From Paenibacillus sp. 1_12 (GTDB lineage: Bacteria; Bacillota; Bacilli; Paenibacillales; NBRC-103111): 64,000 nt of DNA. The notes under the pieces are model-generated. The model saw only the letters and a list, made by a program, of their open reading frames with translations, did no database searches and was not told the DNA's origin. Shown piece by piece: positions 8,473-16,682 of this stretch. The position numbers and the translations under genes are program-made. Location of the stretch: assembly GCF_900114475.1 (NCBI RefSeq), contig NZ_FOTE01000005.1, forward strand, positions 1 to 64,000, given 5' to 3'. Position 1 is the first letter of the stretch. The number at the start of each line of letters is the position of its first letter.

Positions 8473-8501
8473 AAATAACATACCCCTATAGGGTATGTAA
8501 A
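8473..8501 (-). promoter_or_regulatory. copZ promoter with CsoR-type operator
   Basis: On the minus strand TTTACA (8496-8501), 17 bases and TTATTT (8473-8478) form a weak promoter. The spacer holds CATACCCCTATAGGGTATG (8479-8497), whose arms CATACCC/GGGTATG are a perfect inverted repeat, matching the GC-centred CsoR operators known at copZA promoters. Binding there would block RNA polymerase. Confidence 0.65.
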
Positions 8502-8545
8502 GTTGGTTTGAAATATGTATTATCAACTCTTTTCCAAACGACAAT

Positions 8546-8608
8546 AAGCAAGGGGATTCCAAGTCCAGAGCCCACCCATGTGGAATCTAGCATTTGGTCC
8601 CCTTGCTT
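8546..8608. repeat. Nested inverted repeat (two-stem structure)
   Basis: Outer arms AAGCAAGGGGA (8546-8556) and TCCCCTTGCTT (8598-8608) are perfect complements. Inside them GATTCCA (8555-8561) pairs with TGGAATC (8581-8587). There is no T-run for a classical terminator. It occupies the otherwise empty region between copZ and the gene at 8716 and may be a miniature mobile element or structured RNA. No second copy was seen in the window. Confidence 0.5.
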
Positions 8609-8715
8609 CATAAATAGTAGATTCAAGTCCCACTATACAGCTCCAGAACTGAATGAGGTCCATATACCCTTGAAGAAAGACTACAATATGATTTCAATAC
8701 GCTTCTTGTACTGCA

Positions 8716-8937
8716 TTAGCTTGGATAACGCTTTTCACTGGTAGATGTATTTTTCGTTTTTTCCTTATTCTTTTCATCCTCATGTTGAATTTTTAATTCC
8801 TCGATCGGAACGGGATCTACGGTCTGCTCGCTTTCATAAAGATCAAGCAGGCTTTCTTTTTCAGTTGGAGACCCTTCCGGGTTATCGCGTAAATTTGTTT
8901 TCTCGAGTGCCTGTGACCTTTTTTGTATGTCGGCCAT
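8716..8937 (-). CDS. Small hydrophilic hypothetical protein (73 residues)
   Basis: Starts at ATG 8937 (MADIQKRSQALE) behind a very strong AGGAGGTGGAG site; an ATG three codons upstream overlaps that site. The peptide is highly charged, rich in Glu and Lys, has no hydrophobic core and is probably disordered. No known family was recognised. The good ribosome binding site is the main support. It lies upstream of the two-component locus but is separated from it by another small gene. Confidence 0.5.
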   Translation of the reverse strand: MADIQKRSQALEKTNLRDNPEGSPTEKESLLDLYESEQTVDPVPIEELKIQHEDEKNKEKTKNTSTSEKRYPS

Positions 8938-9061
8938 TATCTCCACCTCCTGTGAGGTCCAGCTAGTAATCTTTTACAAAAAAACTGCTCCCACCAACAT
9001 CGTGTCGACATTGGCAGGATACAGTACTTATCTAAACAATATGAAGTCTTGTTTCAATAGA

Positions 9062-9430
9062 CTAATCGACACGTTCCACATGACCGCGGTTACGGCGAAC
9101 CAAATTGCGGATCTCTTCATAGTCTTCCTCCAGCACCTTAGCCGATAAAGCATAGTGCAGATCGCGGTGTCCGTCCAAATCGAGGTCATCATCATCTGCA
9201 TCACCAATCACAGCTGCTGGAGCAATGCCTCCTGCTCCGACGACCCCTGTTCCGTTAGCTTGCGCACCGGCCCCGGTATCTGCAATCGGTATAATAATTC
9301 TTCTGTTGCCAGCATAACCGTCATCCAGCTTGCCTACCTCCAATGCTTCCGTATCGTAGGTTTGCAATAGGGTTCTTACGTGCTCGGCTTCATTTTCCGT
9401 TTGAAAATAGGCTTGAATGTGTTTGGACAT
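9062..9430 (-). CDS. Hypothetical protein with Gly/Ala-rich and Asp-rich centre
   Basis: A 122-residue protein from ATG 9430, with AAGGAGTG 6 bases upstream. An N-terminal segment (HIQAYFQTENEAEHVRTLL) and a C-terminal segment (ALSAKVLEEDYEEIRNLV) look like two halves of a small alpha/beta fold. Between them lie a Gly/Ala stretch (about 54-77) and an acidic run, GDADDDDLDLDGH (about 79-91). The layout recalls general-stress 17M-like proteins, but I cannot assign a family with confidence. Function unknown. Confidence 0.55.
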   Translation of the reverse strand: MSKHIQAYFQTENEAEHVRTLLQTYDTEALEVGKLDDGYAGNRRIIIPIADTGAGAQANGTGVVGAGGIAPAAVIGDADDDDLDLDGHRDLHYALSAKVLEEDYEEIRNLVRRNRGHVERVD

Positions 9431-9533
9431 TGTAATCACTCCTTATATTGGGTATGTATGTGTTCACTTCTTAAGTATTGTTTACCCTATATAGCTATGA
9501 ATTACGCAGATTGTTCAAAAAAAGCTTTTCTGA

Positions 9534-10223
9534 TTACAGCTTAAACCGATAGCCGGCTCCCCATACGGTCTCAATATATTGAGGATTGGACGGGTCCAGC
9601 TCCACCTTCTCCCTCACCTTGCGGATATGTACCGTGACGGTAGCGATGTCTCCCATGGAATCCATTCCCCACAGCTGCTCAAAGAGCTGGTCTTTACTGA
9701 ACACCCGATTCGGATTAGCGGCGAGATAAGTCAACAAGTCAAATTCCTTGGTTGTAAATACAACCTCCTGATCATTCACTGTCACACGGCGCGATGATTT
9801 ATCGATGACCAGTCCACGAATCCTGATTTCCTGATTACTCGTTTCCCTACGGCCCATCAGCCGTTCATAACGATTTAAATGTGCCTTTACCCGGGCAACC
9901 AGCTCGCTCGGACTAAAGGGCTTGATGATGTAGTCATCAGCACCAAGTCCAAGTCCGCGAATTTTATCGATATCCTCTTTTTTCGCGGATACCATCAGAA
10001 TGGGGGTGTCCTGAACACTTCGGATTTTGCGACAAATTTCAAAGCCGTCAATCTTGGGCAGCATGATATCAAGAATAATCAGATCATAAGACTCTTCCAG
10101 AGCCCGCTGCAGGCCCGTATCACCGCGGTTTTCCATGTCTACTTTAAACCCGTCGATCTCCAGATAGTCACGCTCCAGCTCAGCAATGCTCAGCTCATCT
10201 TCAATAATCAGTATCTTTTTCAT
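9534..10223 (-). CDS. Response regulator, OmpR/PhoB family
   Basis: 229 residues. The receiver domain has the phosphoacceptor Asp52 (LIILDIMLPK) and the conserved Lys101 (YIIKPFSP). The C-terminal winged helix (about 130-227) includes FTTKEFDLLTYLAANPNRVF and VWGAGYRFKL. It is the DNA-binding partner of the kinase upstream, whose 3' end overlaps this start by 23 bp, indicating translational coupling. It closes a five-gene minus-strand unit that begins at 14312. Confidence 0.92.
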   Translation of the reverse strand: MKKILIIEDELSIAELERDYLEIDGFKVDMENRGDTGLQRALEESYDLIILDIMLPKIDGFEICRKIRSVQDTPILMVSAKKEDIDKIRGLGLGADDYIIKPFSPSELVARVKAHLNRYERLMGRRETSNQEIRIRGLVIDKSSRRVTVNDQEVVFTTKEFDLLTYLAANPNRVFSKDQLFEQLWGMDSMGDIATVTVHIRKVREKVELDPSNPQYIETVWGAGYRFKL

Positions 10224-11724
10224 CCGTTTCCCTCCGTACCTTTAGAAATGCTATTGTCTTTGTCAGCTTGGGCAATGTAACAATAATTCGTGTTCCCACG
10301 CCTTCCTCGCTCTCGGCTCTAATTGTTCCGCCATGCTCCCATATGATTTGCTTGGCGATGGCTAGACCAAGTCCACTGCCCCCTGCAGCCGTACTGCGCG
10401 AAAGGTCCGCTCTGTAAAACCGTTCAAAGACAAACGGCAGTGCCTCAGATGAAATGCCCTGTCCGTTATCGGCAATCTCCAGTACGATATCCTCCTTTTG
10501 TTCAACGAGATGTACCTCAATTCTCGTCTGTTCCTTATCACCATACTTAACAGCGTTATCCCATATATTCGTAAGCACACGCTTAAGCTTTTCGCGATCC
10601 GCCTTCACTTTACCAATATGATCGGCATGAACAACGTTCAGCATCAGCGAGACTCCCTTTTTTTCCATATCAAATTGAGCTTCACCGATCAGATCCTCCA
10701 GATAAGGAACCAGCTCGACCTCTTCAAAGTCAAACGGCAGCTTACCCAAATCAAGCTTTGAGAATAAAAACAGCTCATCAATCATCCGGTCCATATCTAC
10801 CGTTTTGGTATAAATCGTTTGTAAATACTTTTCAAGCTTATCCGCGCCTGCGACACCATCCAGTATCCCTTCAACATAACCTTTAATCGAGGTGACAGGT
10901 GTTTTCAAATCATGAGATATATTTGAGAGCAGCTCTTTCCGGTTATCCTCGTACTGCAGCTGCAGTTCTACCGCATCCTTCAATCTGCGTCTCATTTGCT
11001 CGAAGGCATCACTCAGCTCGCCAATTTCATCACGCGAATGGGCATGAACCACATCATCAAGATTTCCTTCACCAATCTGCTCGGCAGCAAGCTTCAAAGA
11101 ACGAAGCGGACGAATGATGCTGCGAGATACGAAATAAGTCAGAAGTCCGTTCGTTAGTACAAGGATCAAAAACAGCGCCAATAAAAGTGCAAAGGCATAA
11201 CGGATCGCATATTTTTCAAAAAAATTAATATCCGTAATTATAAAAGCGCTGCCCTGACTTTGGTCCTTGAATGTAAAATCCAACTGCTTGTAAAAAAACA
11301 AACGATCGCGCGCGTTCAACATATTTTCGCGATTTTCATTCAGATCGTGATTTCCGTAGGCAGGCAGTATCTGAAGCGCCGGAGAATCATTCAATCGGGG
11401 GGAAACTACGGCAAGCTGTTTATCCTTTCGGATCACCAGCCCCATATTAAAACGTGTCAACTGCGCCTCCAGCTCATTAATCACATTTTGATCAAGCAAT
11501 GACTCCGGGTCTCTTGAGGAACGCAATTGAATGTCGCTATAAACCGCAGCCTGCTGCTCCATGATCTGCTTGAATGGATTGTGACGCTTCATATCAATCT
11601 GATAAACCGATTTGAAATCACCTATAAACATCAAACCGATAATCAATGCAGCTAAAGCGAATAGAACCACAGGCACAACCAGCATCGCAATATATGAAAG
11701 CAGCAGACGAACCTTAATCGACAT
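10201..11724 (-). CDS. Sensor histidine kinase with extracellular loop and HAMP domain
   Basis: 507 residues. Membrane segments near 8-34 and 172-200 flank an extracellular sensor region of about 135 residues. HAMP follows (RSIIRPLRSLKLAAEQI), then the H box ISHDLKTPVTSIKGYVEG, the N box IWDNAVKYGD, the G1 box ADNGQGIS and the G2 box GGSGLGLAIAKQI. All catalytic boxes are intact. It begins 12 bp after the ABC permease gene, so it is probably expressed with that transporter. A kinase-regulator-ABC layout is typical of envelope or antimicrobial-peptide stress modules; the ligand is unknown. Confidence 0.92.
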   Translation of the reverse strand: MSIKVRLLLSYIAMLVVPVVLFALAALIIGLMFIGDFKSVYQIDMKRHNPFKQIMEQQAAVYSDIQLRSSRDPESLLDQNVINELEAQLTRFNMGLVIRKDKQLAVVSPRLNDSPALQILPAYGNHDLNENRENMLNARDRLFFYKQLDFTFKDQSQGSAFIITDINFFEKYAIRYAFALLLALFLILVLTNGLLTYFVSRSIIRPLRSLKLAAEQIGEGNLDDVVHAHSRDEIGELSDAFEQMRRRLKDAVELQLQYEDNRKELLSNISHDLKTPVTSIKGYVEGILDGVAGADKLEKYLQTIYTKTVDMDRMIDELFLFSKLDLGKLPFDFEEVELVPYLEDLIGEAQFDMEKKGVSLMLNVVHADHIGKVKADREKLKRVLTNIWDNAVKYGDKEQTRIEVHLVEQKEDIVLEIADNGQGISSEALPFVFERFYRADLSRSTAAGGSGLGLAIAKQIIWEHGGTIRAESEEGVGTRIIVTLPKLTKTIAFLKVRRETDEKDTDY

Positions 11725-11736
11725 CTTGCATATCCC

Positions 11737-12489
11737 CTATAATTGTCTTTTGTCGAACATAACAAATGCAGCCGTAAAACACAAGATGCAGCAAGCTAGT
11801 AAATACGTTGACGCGTTGACCAGCTTACCTGCTGATACCCCATTGTTAATCCAAAGCTGGTGCCAATCTGTATAAAAGGTCGGTGAATAGGCAGCAAGCT
11901 GCGGATACAAAATCCCTAACCCTTTAAGTGCGACATACAGTACTACACAAATGGCCAAAGCACCGCTAGCACTACGGAAAAACTGCGCCAATAAAGCTGC
12001 CGCTATCGCCAGAGCTGTCATTGGGAACCAGGCAGCCATATAAGACACAATGGCTTGCATAACCGACTCCCCCATGCCAGAACGAGCCTGCAGCACAAGT
12101 CCTGCCAACAGAGAAACGATCAGAGCGGCTGCCAATATGATCAGTGCAAACAACGCCAGCACCGTAATTTTCGAGCTAAATACTTGAAACCTTGAAATCG
12201 GACGCATTAATGTTATTTTCAGTGTACGGTCCTGAACCTCTCCTGCGAACATATCGGCAGCGGCCATGAATATCAAGAGCGGAAGAAGAAAATTCGTATA
12301 TACGCCCAGCATGAGCTGAGGAAAGTCTCCTGACGAGATCGCGGCAATACCTATACCGGATTGCAGCTGTGACAGCAGAATACTGGCAGCAATCGGCAGC
12401 AGCAGCAGCAATGCTGGAAGCAGGATCATCTTCTTTCTTGCAGCCAGCTTGCTGATTTCGTTTTGTACACCTGCCCAATAGCTATGCAT
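11737..12489 (-). CDS. ABC-2 type transporter permease
   Basis: About 250 residues from ATG 12489, which overlaps the stop region of the ATPase gene by 8 bp. Six or so membrane segments are suggested, with a hydrophilic start (MHSYWAGVQNEISKLAARKK) common in ABC-2 permeases that follow a single ATPase. TLKITLMRPISRF, after a periplasmic or loop region, is typical of the NatB/YtrC-like group. Partner of the ATPase at 12482. Probable export or resistance function, inferred from the linked two-component system. Confidence 0.82.
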   Translation of the reverse strand: MHSYWAGVQNEISKLAARKKMILLPALLLLLPIAASILLSQLQSGIGIAAISSGDFPQLMLGVYTNFLLPLLIFMAAADMFAGEVQDRTLKITLMRPISRFQVFSSKITVLALFALIILAAALIVSLLAGLVLQARSGMGESVMQAIVSYMAAWFPMTALAIAAALLAQFFRSASGALAICVVLYVALKGLGILYPQLAAYSPTFYTDWHQLWINNGVSAGKLVNASTYLLACCILCFTAAFVMFDKRQL

Positions 12490-13228
12490 GCACTGCTTTC
12501 CCCCTTTCCTCCCGAACCGACGATATAAACAGCTGCTCAAGTGAAGTTATCTGGACTCCGTCGACAAGCTCTGACAGCTGCCCTTCACGCACCAACCTGC
12601 CCTCAACCAAAATACCGATGCGGCTGCACATCAGCTCCATCTCCTGAATCATGTGACTGGAAAGGAAAAAGGTCATCCCATGCTCACGAGCTAGACTAAC
12701 CATCAGCTCGCGCATCTCAACCATTCCCTCAATATCCAGTCCGTTAGTCGGTTCATCCAGGATCAGCAGCTCTGGCTTCGACAACAGGGCAGCCGCGATG
12801 CCAAGTCTCTGCTTCATACCGAGCGAATAATCGGCTACTTTCTCATTTTTATATTTCTGCAAACCAACGAGCTCCAGCACCTCATCAATCCGACTCTTCG
12901 CAAGCTCAGGGTAAAAACGCGAGGCTAGAACCAGGTTTGCGTAGCCAGTCATGTATTCGAAAGCTTCCGCTGTTTCAATTAATGCGCCGGTCTTTTGCAT
13001 CGCTTGTGCAAAATGGGTGGACACATCGTACCCGAACAATCGCGCGCTGCCGCGGTCTGCCCGACTGAGCCCAACCAATATTTTCATCACCGTGGTCTTG
13101 CCCGCGCCATTAGGTCCAAAGAAACCATACACATCGCCTTTATTGACTTCAAGTGTAATATTCTCTACACCCCGACCGTTCTTAAACGTTTTACTGATTC
13201 CATTCAATTGCATAATCGGCTCTAACAT
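12482..13228 (-). CDS. ABC transporter ATP-binding protein
   Basis: 248 residues. Walker A GPNGAGKTT at 38-46, signature YSLGMKQRLGIAAAL, Walker B LLILDEPTNGLD, and the H-loop in LSSHMIQEME. It belongs to the CcmA/NatA-like group that pairs with ABC-2 permeases. The ATG has an AGGGGGGA site. It lies downstream of the secreted-protein gene, separated by 139 bp holding a strong hairpin, so transcription may be attenuated between them. Confidence 0.9.
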   Translation of the reverse strand: MLEPIMQLNGISKTFKNGRGVENITLEVNKGDVYGFFGPNGAGKTTVMKILVGLSRADRGSARLFGYDVSTHFAQAMQKTGALIETAEAFEYMTGYANLVLASRFYPELAKSRIDEVLELVGLQKYKNEKVADYSLGMKQRLGIAAALLSKPELLILDEPTNGLDIEGMVEMRELMVSLAREHGMTFFLSSHMIQEMELMCSRIGILVEGRLVREGQLSELVDGVQITSLEQLFISSVREERGKAVHA

Positions 13229-13282
13229 CCGGGTCCCCCCTTTCTGAGAGTTTATATCTTACTGTATATGCTGCACAAACCA

Positions 13283-13314
13283 GGATACGGACGCAGCTAC
13301 AATCGTCCGTATCC
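13283..13314. other. Strong stem-loop between the secreted-protein and ABC genes
   Basis: GGATACGGACG (13283-13293) and CGTCCGTATCC (13304-13314) form a perfect 11-bp stem with a 10-nt loop. There is no clear T-run on either strand, so it is probably not a simple terminator. It lies between the first gene of the minus-strand unit (13368-14312) and the ATPase gene, where a processing or attenuation element would make sense. Confidence 0.65.
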
Positions 13315-13367
13315 CATAGAACCAAACTGTAATCTTTATTTACAGCAGTTATTTTTGATACTGAAGC

Positions 13368-14312
13368 TTAGCGATTATGCTTCATTTCGCCCCATTGTTT
13401 TGCATCTATCGTTTCCACCTGCTTGCCAGTCAAATCGACCGAATCCGGGGTAGTTGCATTTACGCCAGACAAGCCCAGATCGATACTAATCACTAAGATA
13501 TGTGCAGTACCGCTCGCATCCTTGCCTTCTATCGTCAGGTTCGCTTTTTGATTCGTGATATAGCTGTTCCCGTCGACAGAGGCCTGCAAATCAACCTTCG
13601 TAATCGCAACATCCTGGGACAGCTGCGGAAGTGATTGCTTCAAAGCGCTAAAATCCGTGCCGAAAGGTGTTTTGAAAGACTTGTCAGCTGTAAACTGACT
13701 GCTATCATGCGAGGCTTGTTTAACCAAAAACGATCCAATTGCATTTACAGCTGTTGGGATCTGATTGCCCGCCAGTGATAAACGAATCTCTTTCGCGCCA
13801 TTGGCCGCGGGGTTCTCGGTCACATACTGCTGCAGATTCCCAACAAGCGCATCAATTAAATTTTCTGCTTCTTTATTGAAACGGTCTGCCTGTTCTTGAC
13901 CACTGCTCTCCTTCTGTGATTTTCCTGCTTTATTTGGATGCTCCGTTCCCGATTTGCCTTCCATTACTTTATAAGTATCACTATTCCCCGTTTTCATAAC
14001 GGTTTTGCCATCGGTGTTGTACACTTTAAGCGTCTGCTCTGTGCCTCCACCTTTGATCGTCATATCTGCGCTAACAGCATGACTGTCCTTGCTCTTTTTG
14101 ACCGTTCCGTTGACGCCAATCAGGTTTTTTCCGTTATCCTGTACCGTAACCGTGATCGCTTGAGTCACGCTTTTGGCAGCAACGGTTGTTTTGATCGCGG
14201 TTTTATAAGAGTCATAACCCGATGAAGCGGCCATCCCTGCATAAGCAGATGTAAAAAGCAGGATCGATCCTACTGTGACGCCAGTTCCAATTAAAGCTAA
14301 TTTCTTATTCAT
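13368..14312 (-). CDS. Secreted protein of unknown function at the head of a signalling unit
   Basis: 314 residues with a signal peptide (MNKKLALIGTGVTVGSILL, cleavage probably near AYAGMA). No lipobox Cys is seen. The mature part is soluble and rich in Thr, Ser and Lys; it has beta-type repeats (TQAITVTVQDNG, HAVSADMTIKGG) and a long C-terminal half with a similar pattern (NSYITNQKANLTIEGKD). This suggests two related beta-rich domains. It is followed by ABC transporter, kinase and regulator genes, so it could be their extracellular substrate, ligand sensor or target. No named family was recognised. Confidence 0.65.
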   Translation of the reverse strand: MNKKLALIGTGVTVGSILLFTSAYAGMAASSGYDSYKTAIKTTVAAKSVTQAITVTVQDNGKNLIGVNGTVKKSKDSHAVSADMTIKGGGTEQTLKVYNTDGKTVMKTGNSDTYKVMEGKSGTEHPNKAGKSQKESSGQEQADRFNKEAENLIDALVGNLQQYVTENPAANGAKEIRLSLAGNQIPTAVNAIGSFLVKQASHDSSQFTADKSFKTPFGTDFSALKQSLPQLSQDVAITKVDLQASVDGNSYITNQKANLTIEGKDASGTAHILVISIDLGLSGVNATTPDSVDLTGKQVETIDAKQWGEMKHNR

Positions 14313-14459
14313 TCATAACTTCCTCTCCAAAATGGTTTTGTGTACAGCACTTACCTTACAATTTCATTGTAGCCTGCGAATCGTAACTGCCTCTAAACCA
14401 CTCCTTAAGCCCAGCTAAAACAATCCTTAAAATTTTCTAAACAATCCCATCTGATACAC

Positions 14460-14493
14460 AAAAAGCACCCCGATCCAAGGATCAAGGTGCTTT
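14460..14493. terminator. Terminator after the metallo-hydrolase gene
   Basis: AAAGCACC (14462-14469) pairs with GGTGCTTT (14486-14493) around a loop that itself contains GATCC/GGATC. On the minus strand the stem ends in CTTTTTGTG, 29 bp after the stop codon of the gene at 14522. Confidence 0.75.
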
Positions 14494-14521
14494 CCATATG
14501 AAGCATTTAGCATGTTCTTAA

Positions 14522-15448
14522 CTATTTTTTGCCCAGATCAAATTCCATAAGGTCTCTTGCCATCGTAATTTTACCCGGATAAATCTCTCTAACACCCTTT
14601 ATGTAAGCTTCTTCCGCCTCTTCGGTTTCCATGGGTGCAGGGATATGATGCGTCAGTACCAGATGCTTTACCCCAGCTTTACGAGCGATTTCCGCTGCTT
14701 CGAGTGTCGTTGTGTGGTATTTGGCAGGATTCGATAGTCCGACTGCTTGCTCAGGAAATTGGGTGATCAGTGCATCCAGCCATTCTTTGTTGTAAGATTC
14801 GTGGATTAACAGATCGATGCCTTCGCTATACTTAACCATATTATCGACAGGAATCGTATCACCGGAAATAACAAGTGATTGTCCGTTATATTCAAATTTG
14901 TAAGCAAGTGCCGGATATACGGGCTTATGATCAACTTCAAAGGCCGTAATCTTGATCCCTTCATTGTCATACACTACGCCTTCATTGCTAAGCACATACT
15001 CAATATTGGCACCCACATCTGTGGATTTGTTATAATTCACCCGTAAATTAACATCAAAATCGAACGATTCCCTCATTTTTCCGATAATTTCTTGGGTAGT
15101 CGTTGGACCATATACAGTCATAGGTACTTTACGTCCCTCAAATACTTGATCAGGAATCACATGTGTCCTCCAGCTGCTAATAAATACATCAAAAAAACCG
15201 GAATTATGATCGCTGTGATGATGCGTAAATAGAACATCTGATATACGCTGTGGCATTACCCCTGCCTTAATCATCTGATCAACAACACCGCCACCGCAAT
15301 CAACCAAAAAGGTTTTGCTGCCCGCAAATACAACAGCTGCCGATTTTGACCTTCCGTAGAAGCTGCGCGGTGTGCCTGTACCTAATAATATCACCTTTAA
15401 ATGCTCATGAAAATCTGGAACCAGCTTTCCCTGCGGCTGTATAAACAT
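14522..15448 (-). CDS. MBL-fold metallo-hydrolase, RNase Z/arylsulfatase-like
   Basis: About 308 residues from ATG 15448 (MFIQPQGKLVPDFH). The frame is open to an ATG at 15523, but that start lacks a ribosome binding site, while 15448 has GGGGTG. LLGTGTPR opens the fold. THHHSDHN is the HxHxDH zinc motif, SGDTIP supplies the bridging Asp, and LVLTHHIPAP provides the last His. The layout matches the RNase Z-like subgroup that includes lactonases and arylsulfatases. No tRNA-binding exosite was recognised, so RNase Z itself is unlikely. Substrate unknown. Confidence 0.82.
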   Translation of the reverse strand: MFIQPQGKLVPDFHEHLKVILLGTGTPRSFYGRSKSAAVVFAGSKTFLVDCGGGVVDQMIKAGVMPQRISDVLFTHHHSDHNSGFFDVFISSWRTHVIPDQVFEGRKVPMTVYGPTTTQEIIGKMRESFDFDVNLRVNYNKSTDVGANIEYVLSNEGVVYDNEGIKITAFEVDHKPVYPALAYKFEYNGQSLVISGDTIPVDNMVKYSEGIDLLIHESYNKEWLDALITQFPEQAVGLSNPAKYHTTTLEAAEIARKAGVKHLVLTHHIPAPMETEEAEEAYIKGVREIYPGKITMARDLMEFDLGKK

Positions 15449-15762
15449 ATCCAAATGCACCCCGATAATTAGAATTTTAAGCTCATGACTTGGTTCAAAG
15501 CTGCAAATACATTTCATACTCATTCAGTGTAAGGAGGATATGGCTGGTTTGTCAAACAAAAACCTTGTTAAGAAACGTATTTTACGCATCTGTACACGAC
15601 CCACGGCAATAATCAAAGCCTTAAATGATCGTCTGCTTAGTCTTCTCCTGAAAATCATTTTTCACAAACCCATCAATCCATCATAAATCTCTTTTGGGCG
15701 CATATACTTATTTTATGCCAGTCAGCTGAGCAAGCTATATGTGAAAGGAATGGGATGTACAG

Positions 15763-15990
15763 ATGTGGGAAAGCGTGTTAAAGAAACAGAAATGGGAGCT
15801 TCAAGTTAATTCGGAGCGTAAATCAATCGCATTTAATATTTCCAAAAACGAAGCCGATGAAAATGTCACGGTCCGTTTGGATCAATCCGAGCTCTTTGAG
15901 CTGATGCATACCTTTTTATCCATTAACCGATCCTTTAATCAGGAGTCGATGTATTTTGAAGAGATGGATCGTGAAGAATCCGCCTCATAA
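15763..15990 (+). CDS. Small hypothetical protein (75 residues)
   Basis: ATG 15763 follows GAAAGGAATGGG. The peptide is charged (KKQKWELQVNSERKS, then ENVTVRLDQSELFELMHTF) with an amphipathic helix and no membrane segment. A terminator 140 bp downstream supports a short monocistronic transcript. The 314 bp before it (including 15524-15762) holds only the divergent metallo-hydrolase promoter region. No family recognised. Confidence 0.5.
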   Translation: MWESVLKKQKWELQVNSERKSIAFNISKNEADENVTVRLDQSELFELMHTFLSINRSFNQESMYFEEMDREESAS

Positions 15991-16124
15991 TAAAAAGATT
16001 CATAACCAGACATAAGAAACCTATTTGACGAAATACATCCGTGTCTATGCCGTTGTATTCCTAGCAGATAGGAATATTCAGCACCACTGAAAACTTATCT
16101 TATACTTCTGATAATATCGTAAGA

Positions 16125-16151
16125 AACGGCTGAAGCTATCAGTCGTTTTTT
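16125..16151 (+). terminator. Terminator after the 75-residue gene
   Basis: ACGGCTGA and TCAGTCGT form a stem with one G-T pair and a 5-nt loop, followed by TTTTTT. Confidence 0.7.
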
Positions 16152-16233
16152 GTGTTTATTGTGCCTTTTATCATTGGTGAAACTGTTTCTTTAAAGAAGG
16201 TATGGAGTATTTGAAAGAATATTCTGCAAACTC

Positions 16234-16282
16234 TTGACTACGAACAAATGTTTGGTATAATGGTGTTAAGAACATTCGTTCG
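16234..16282 (+). promoter_or_regulatory. Sigma-A promoter overlapped by two LexA-type SOS boxes
   Basis: TTGACT (16234-16239), a 16-bp spacer and TATAAT (16256-16261) form a near-consensus promoter. CGAACAAATGTTTG (16241-16254) fills the spacer and matches the Bacillus LexA box CGAACRNRYGTTCG at all but one position; a GTTTG ending is known among B. subtilis boxes. AGAACATTCGTTCG (16269-16282) lies just after the likely transcription start and has two differences. The paired arrangement strongly suggests SOS repression. Confidence 0.7.
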
Positions 16283-16304
16283 TAATCCGAAAGGGGTGTC
16301 GAAT

Positions 16305-16601
16305 ATGCAAGCTACTAACGCCAGATTTATTGAACGTGATTATTACAAACAATTGATTGAAACCAATAGTGAGCAGTTGACAGACCATCAAATTGAGAAG
16401 ATTCTCCATACAACAGATAACTATTGGCTTGATCTGACCTTCAAATTTTTTGAAGATGGGTCATTAGTTATTATCGATAATCATACTGAGCAAACTTTTC
16501 CGCTTAAAGAACTGAAAGGGGCTGCATTTGACTTTTACGTCAAGCAACGTATTATGATGATCCGAGCCAATTTGGAGGCCAAAGTTTTGCAGAGTGCCTG
16601 A
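16305..16601 (+). CDS. Unrecognised 98-residue protein, probably SOS-regulated
   Basis: Starts at ATG 16305 (MQATNARFIERDYYKQLIE) behind AAAGGGG; the frame upstream overlaps the promoter. The sequence is hydrophilic with alternating helix and beta-type stretches (DNYWLDLTFKFFEDGSLVIID) and no membrane segment or signal peptide, so it is not a YneA-like division inhibitor. No named family was recognised. It has its own promoter with two LexA-type boxes and its own terminator, so expression should follow DNA damage (inference from the boxes). A role in damage response is possible but unsupported by any motif. Confidence 0.7.
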   Translation: MQATNARFIERDYYKQLIETNSEQLTDHQIEKILHTTDNYWLDLTFKFFEDGSLVIIDNHTEQTFPLKELKGAAFDFYVKQRIMMIRANLEAKVLQSA

Positions 16602-16617
16602 GCCAACTATACACAAC

Positions 16618-16652
16618 AAAGAGTAAGATCCCTTAATGAGATCTCACTCTTT
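16618..16652. terminator. Terminator shared by the 98-residue gene and the HAD gene
   Basis: AAAGAGT and AGATC pair with GATCT and ACTCTTT to form a long stem ending in a T-rich tail. It lies between the convergent genes at 16305-16601 and 16683-17552. Confidence 0.7.
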
Positions 16653-16682
16653 GTTTGCTTGGCAGTGTGTGATTCATTACCG

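Noticed and set aside
15540-15686. 48-residue basic frame with AAGGAGG just upstream (+ strand)
   Set aside because: The site is only two bases from the ATG, and the region is also the upstream region of the divergent metallo-hydrolase gene. The peptide has no recognisable features.
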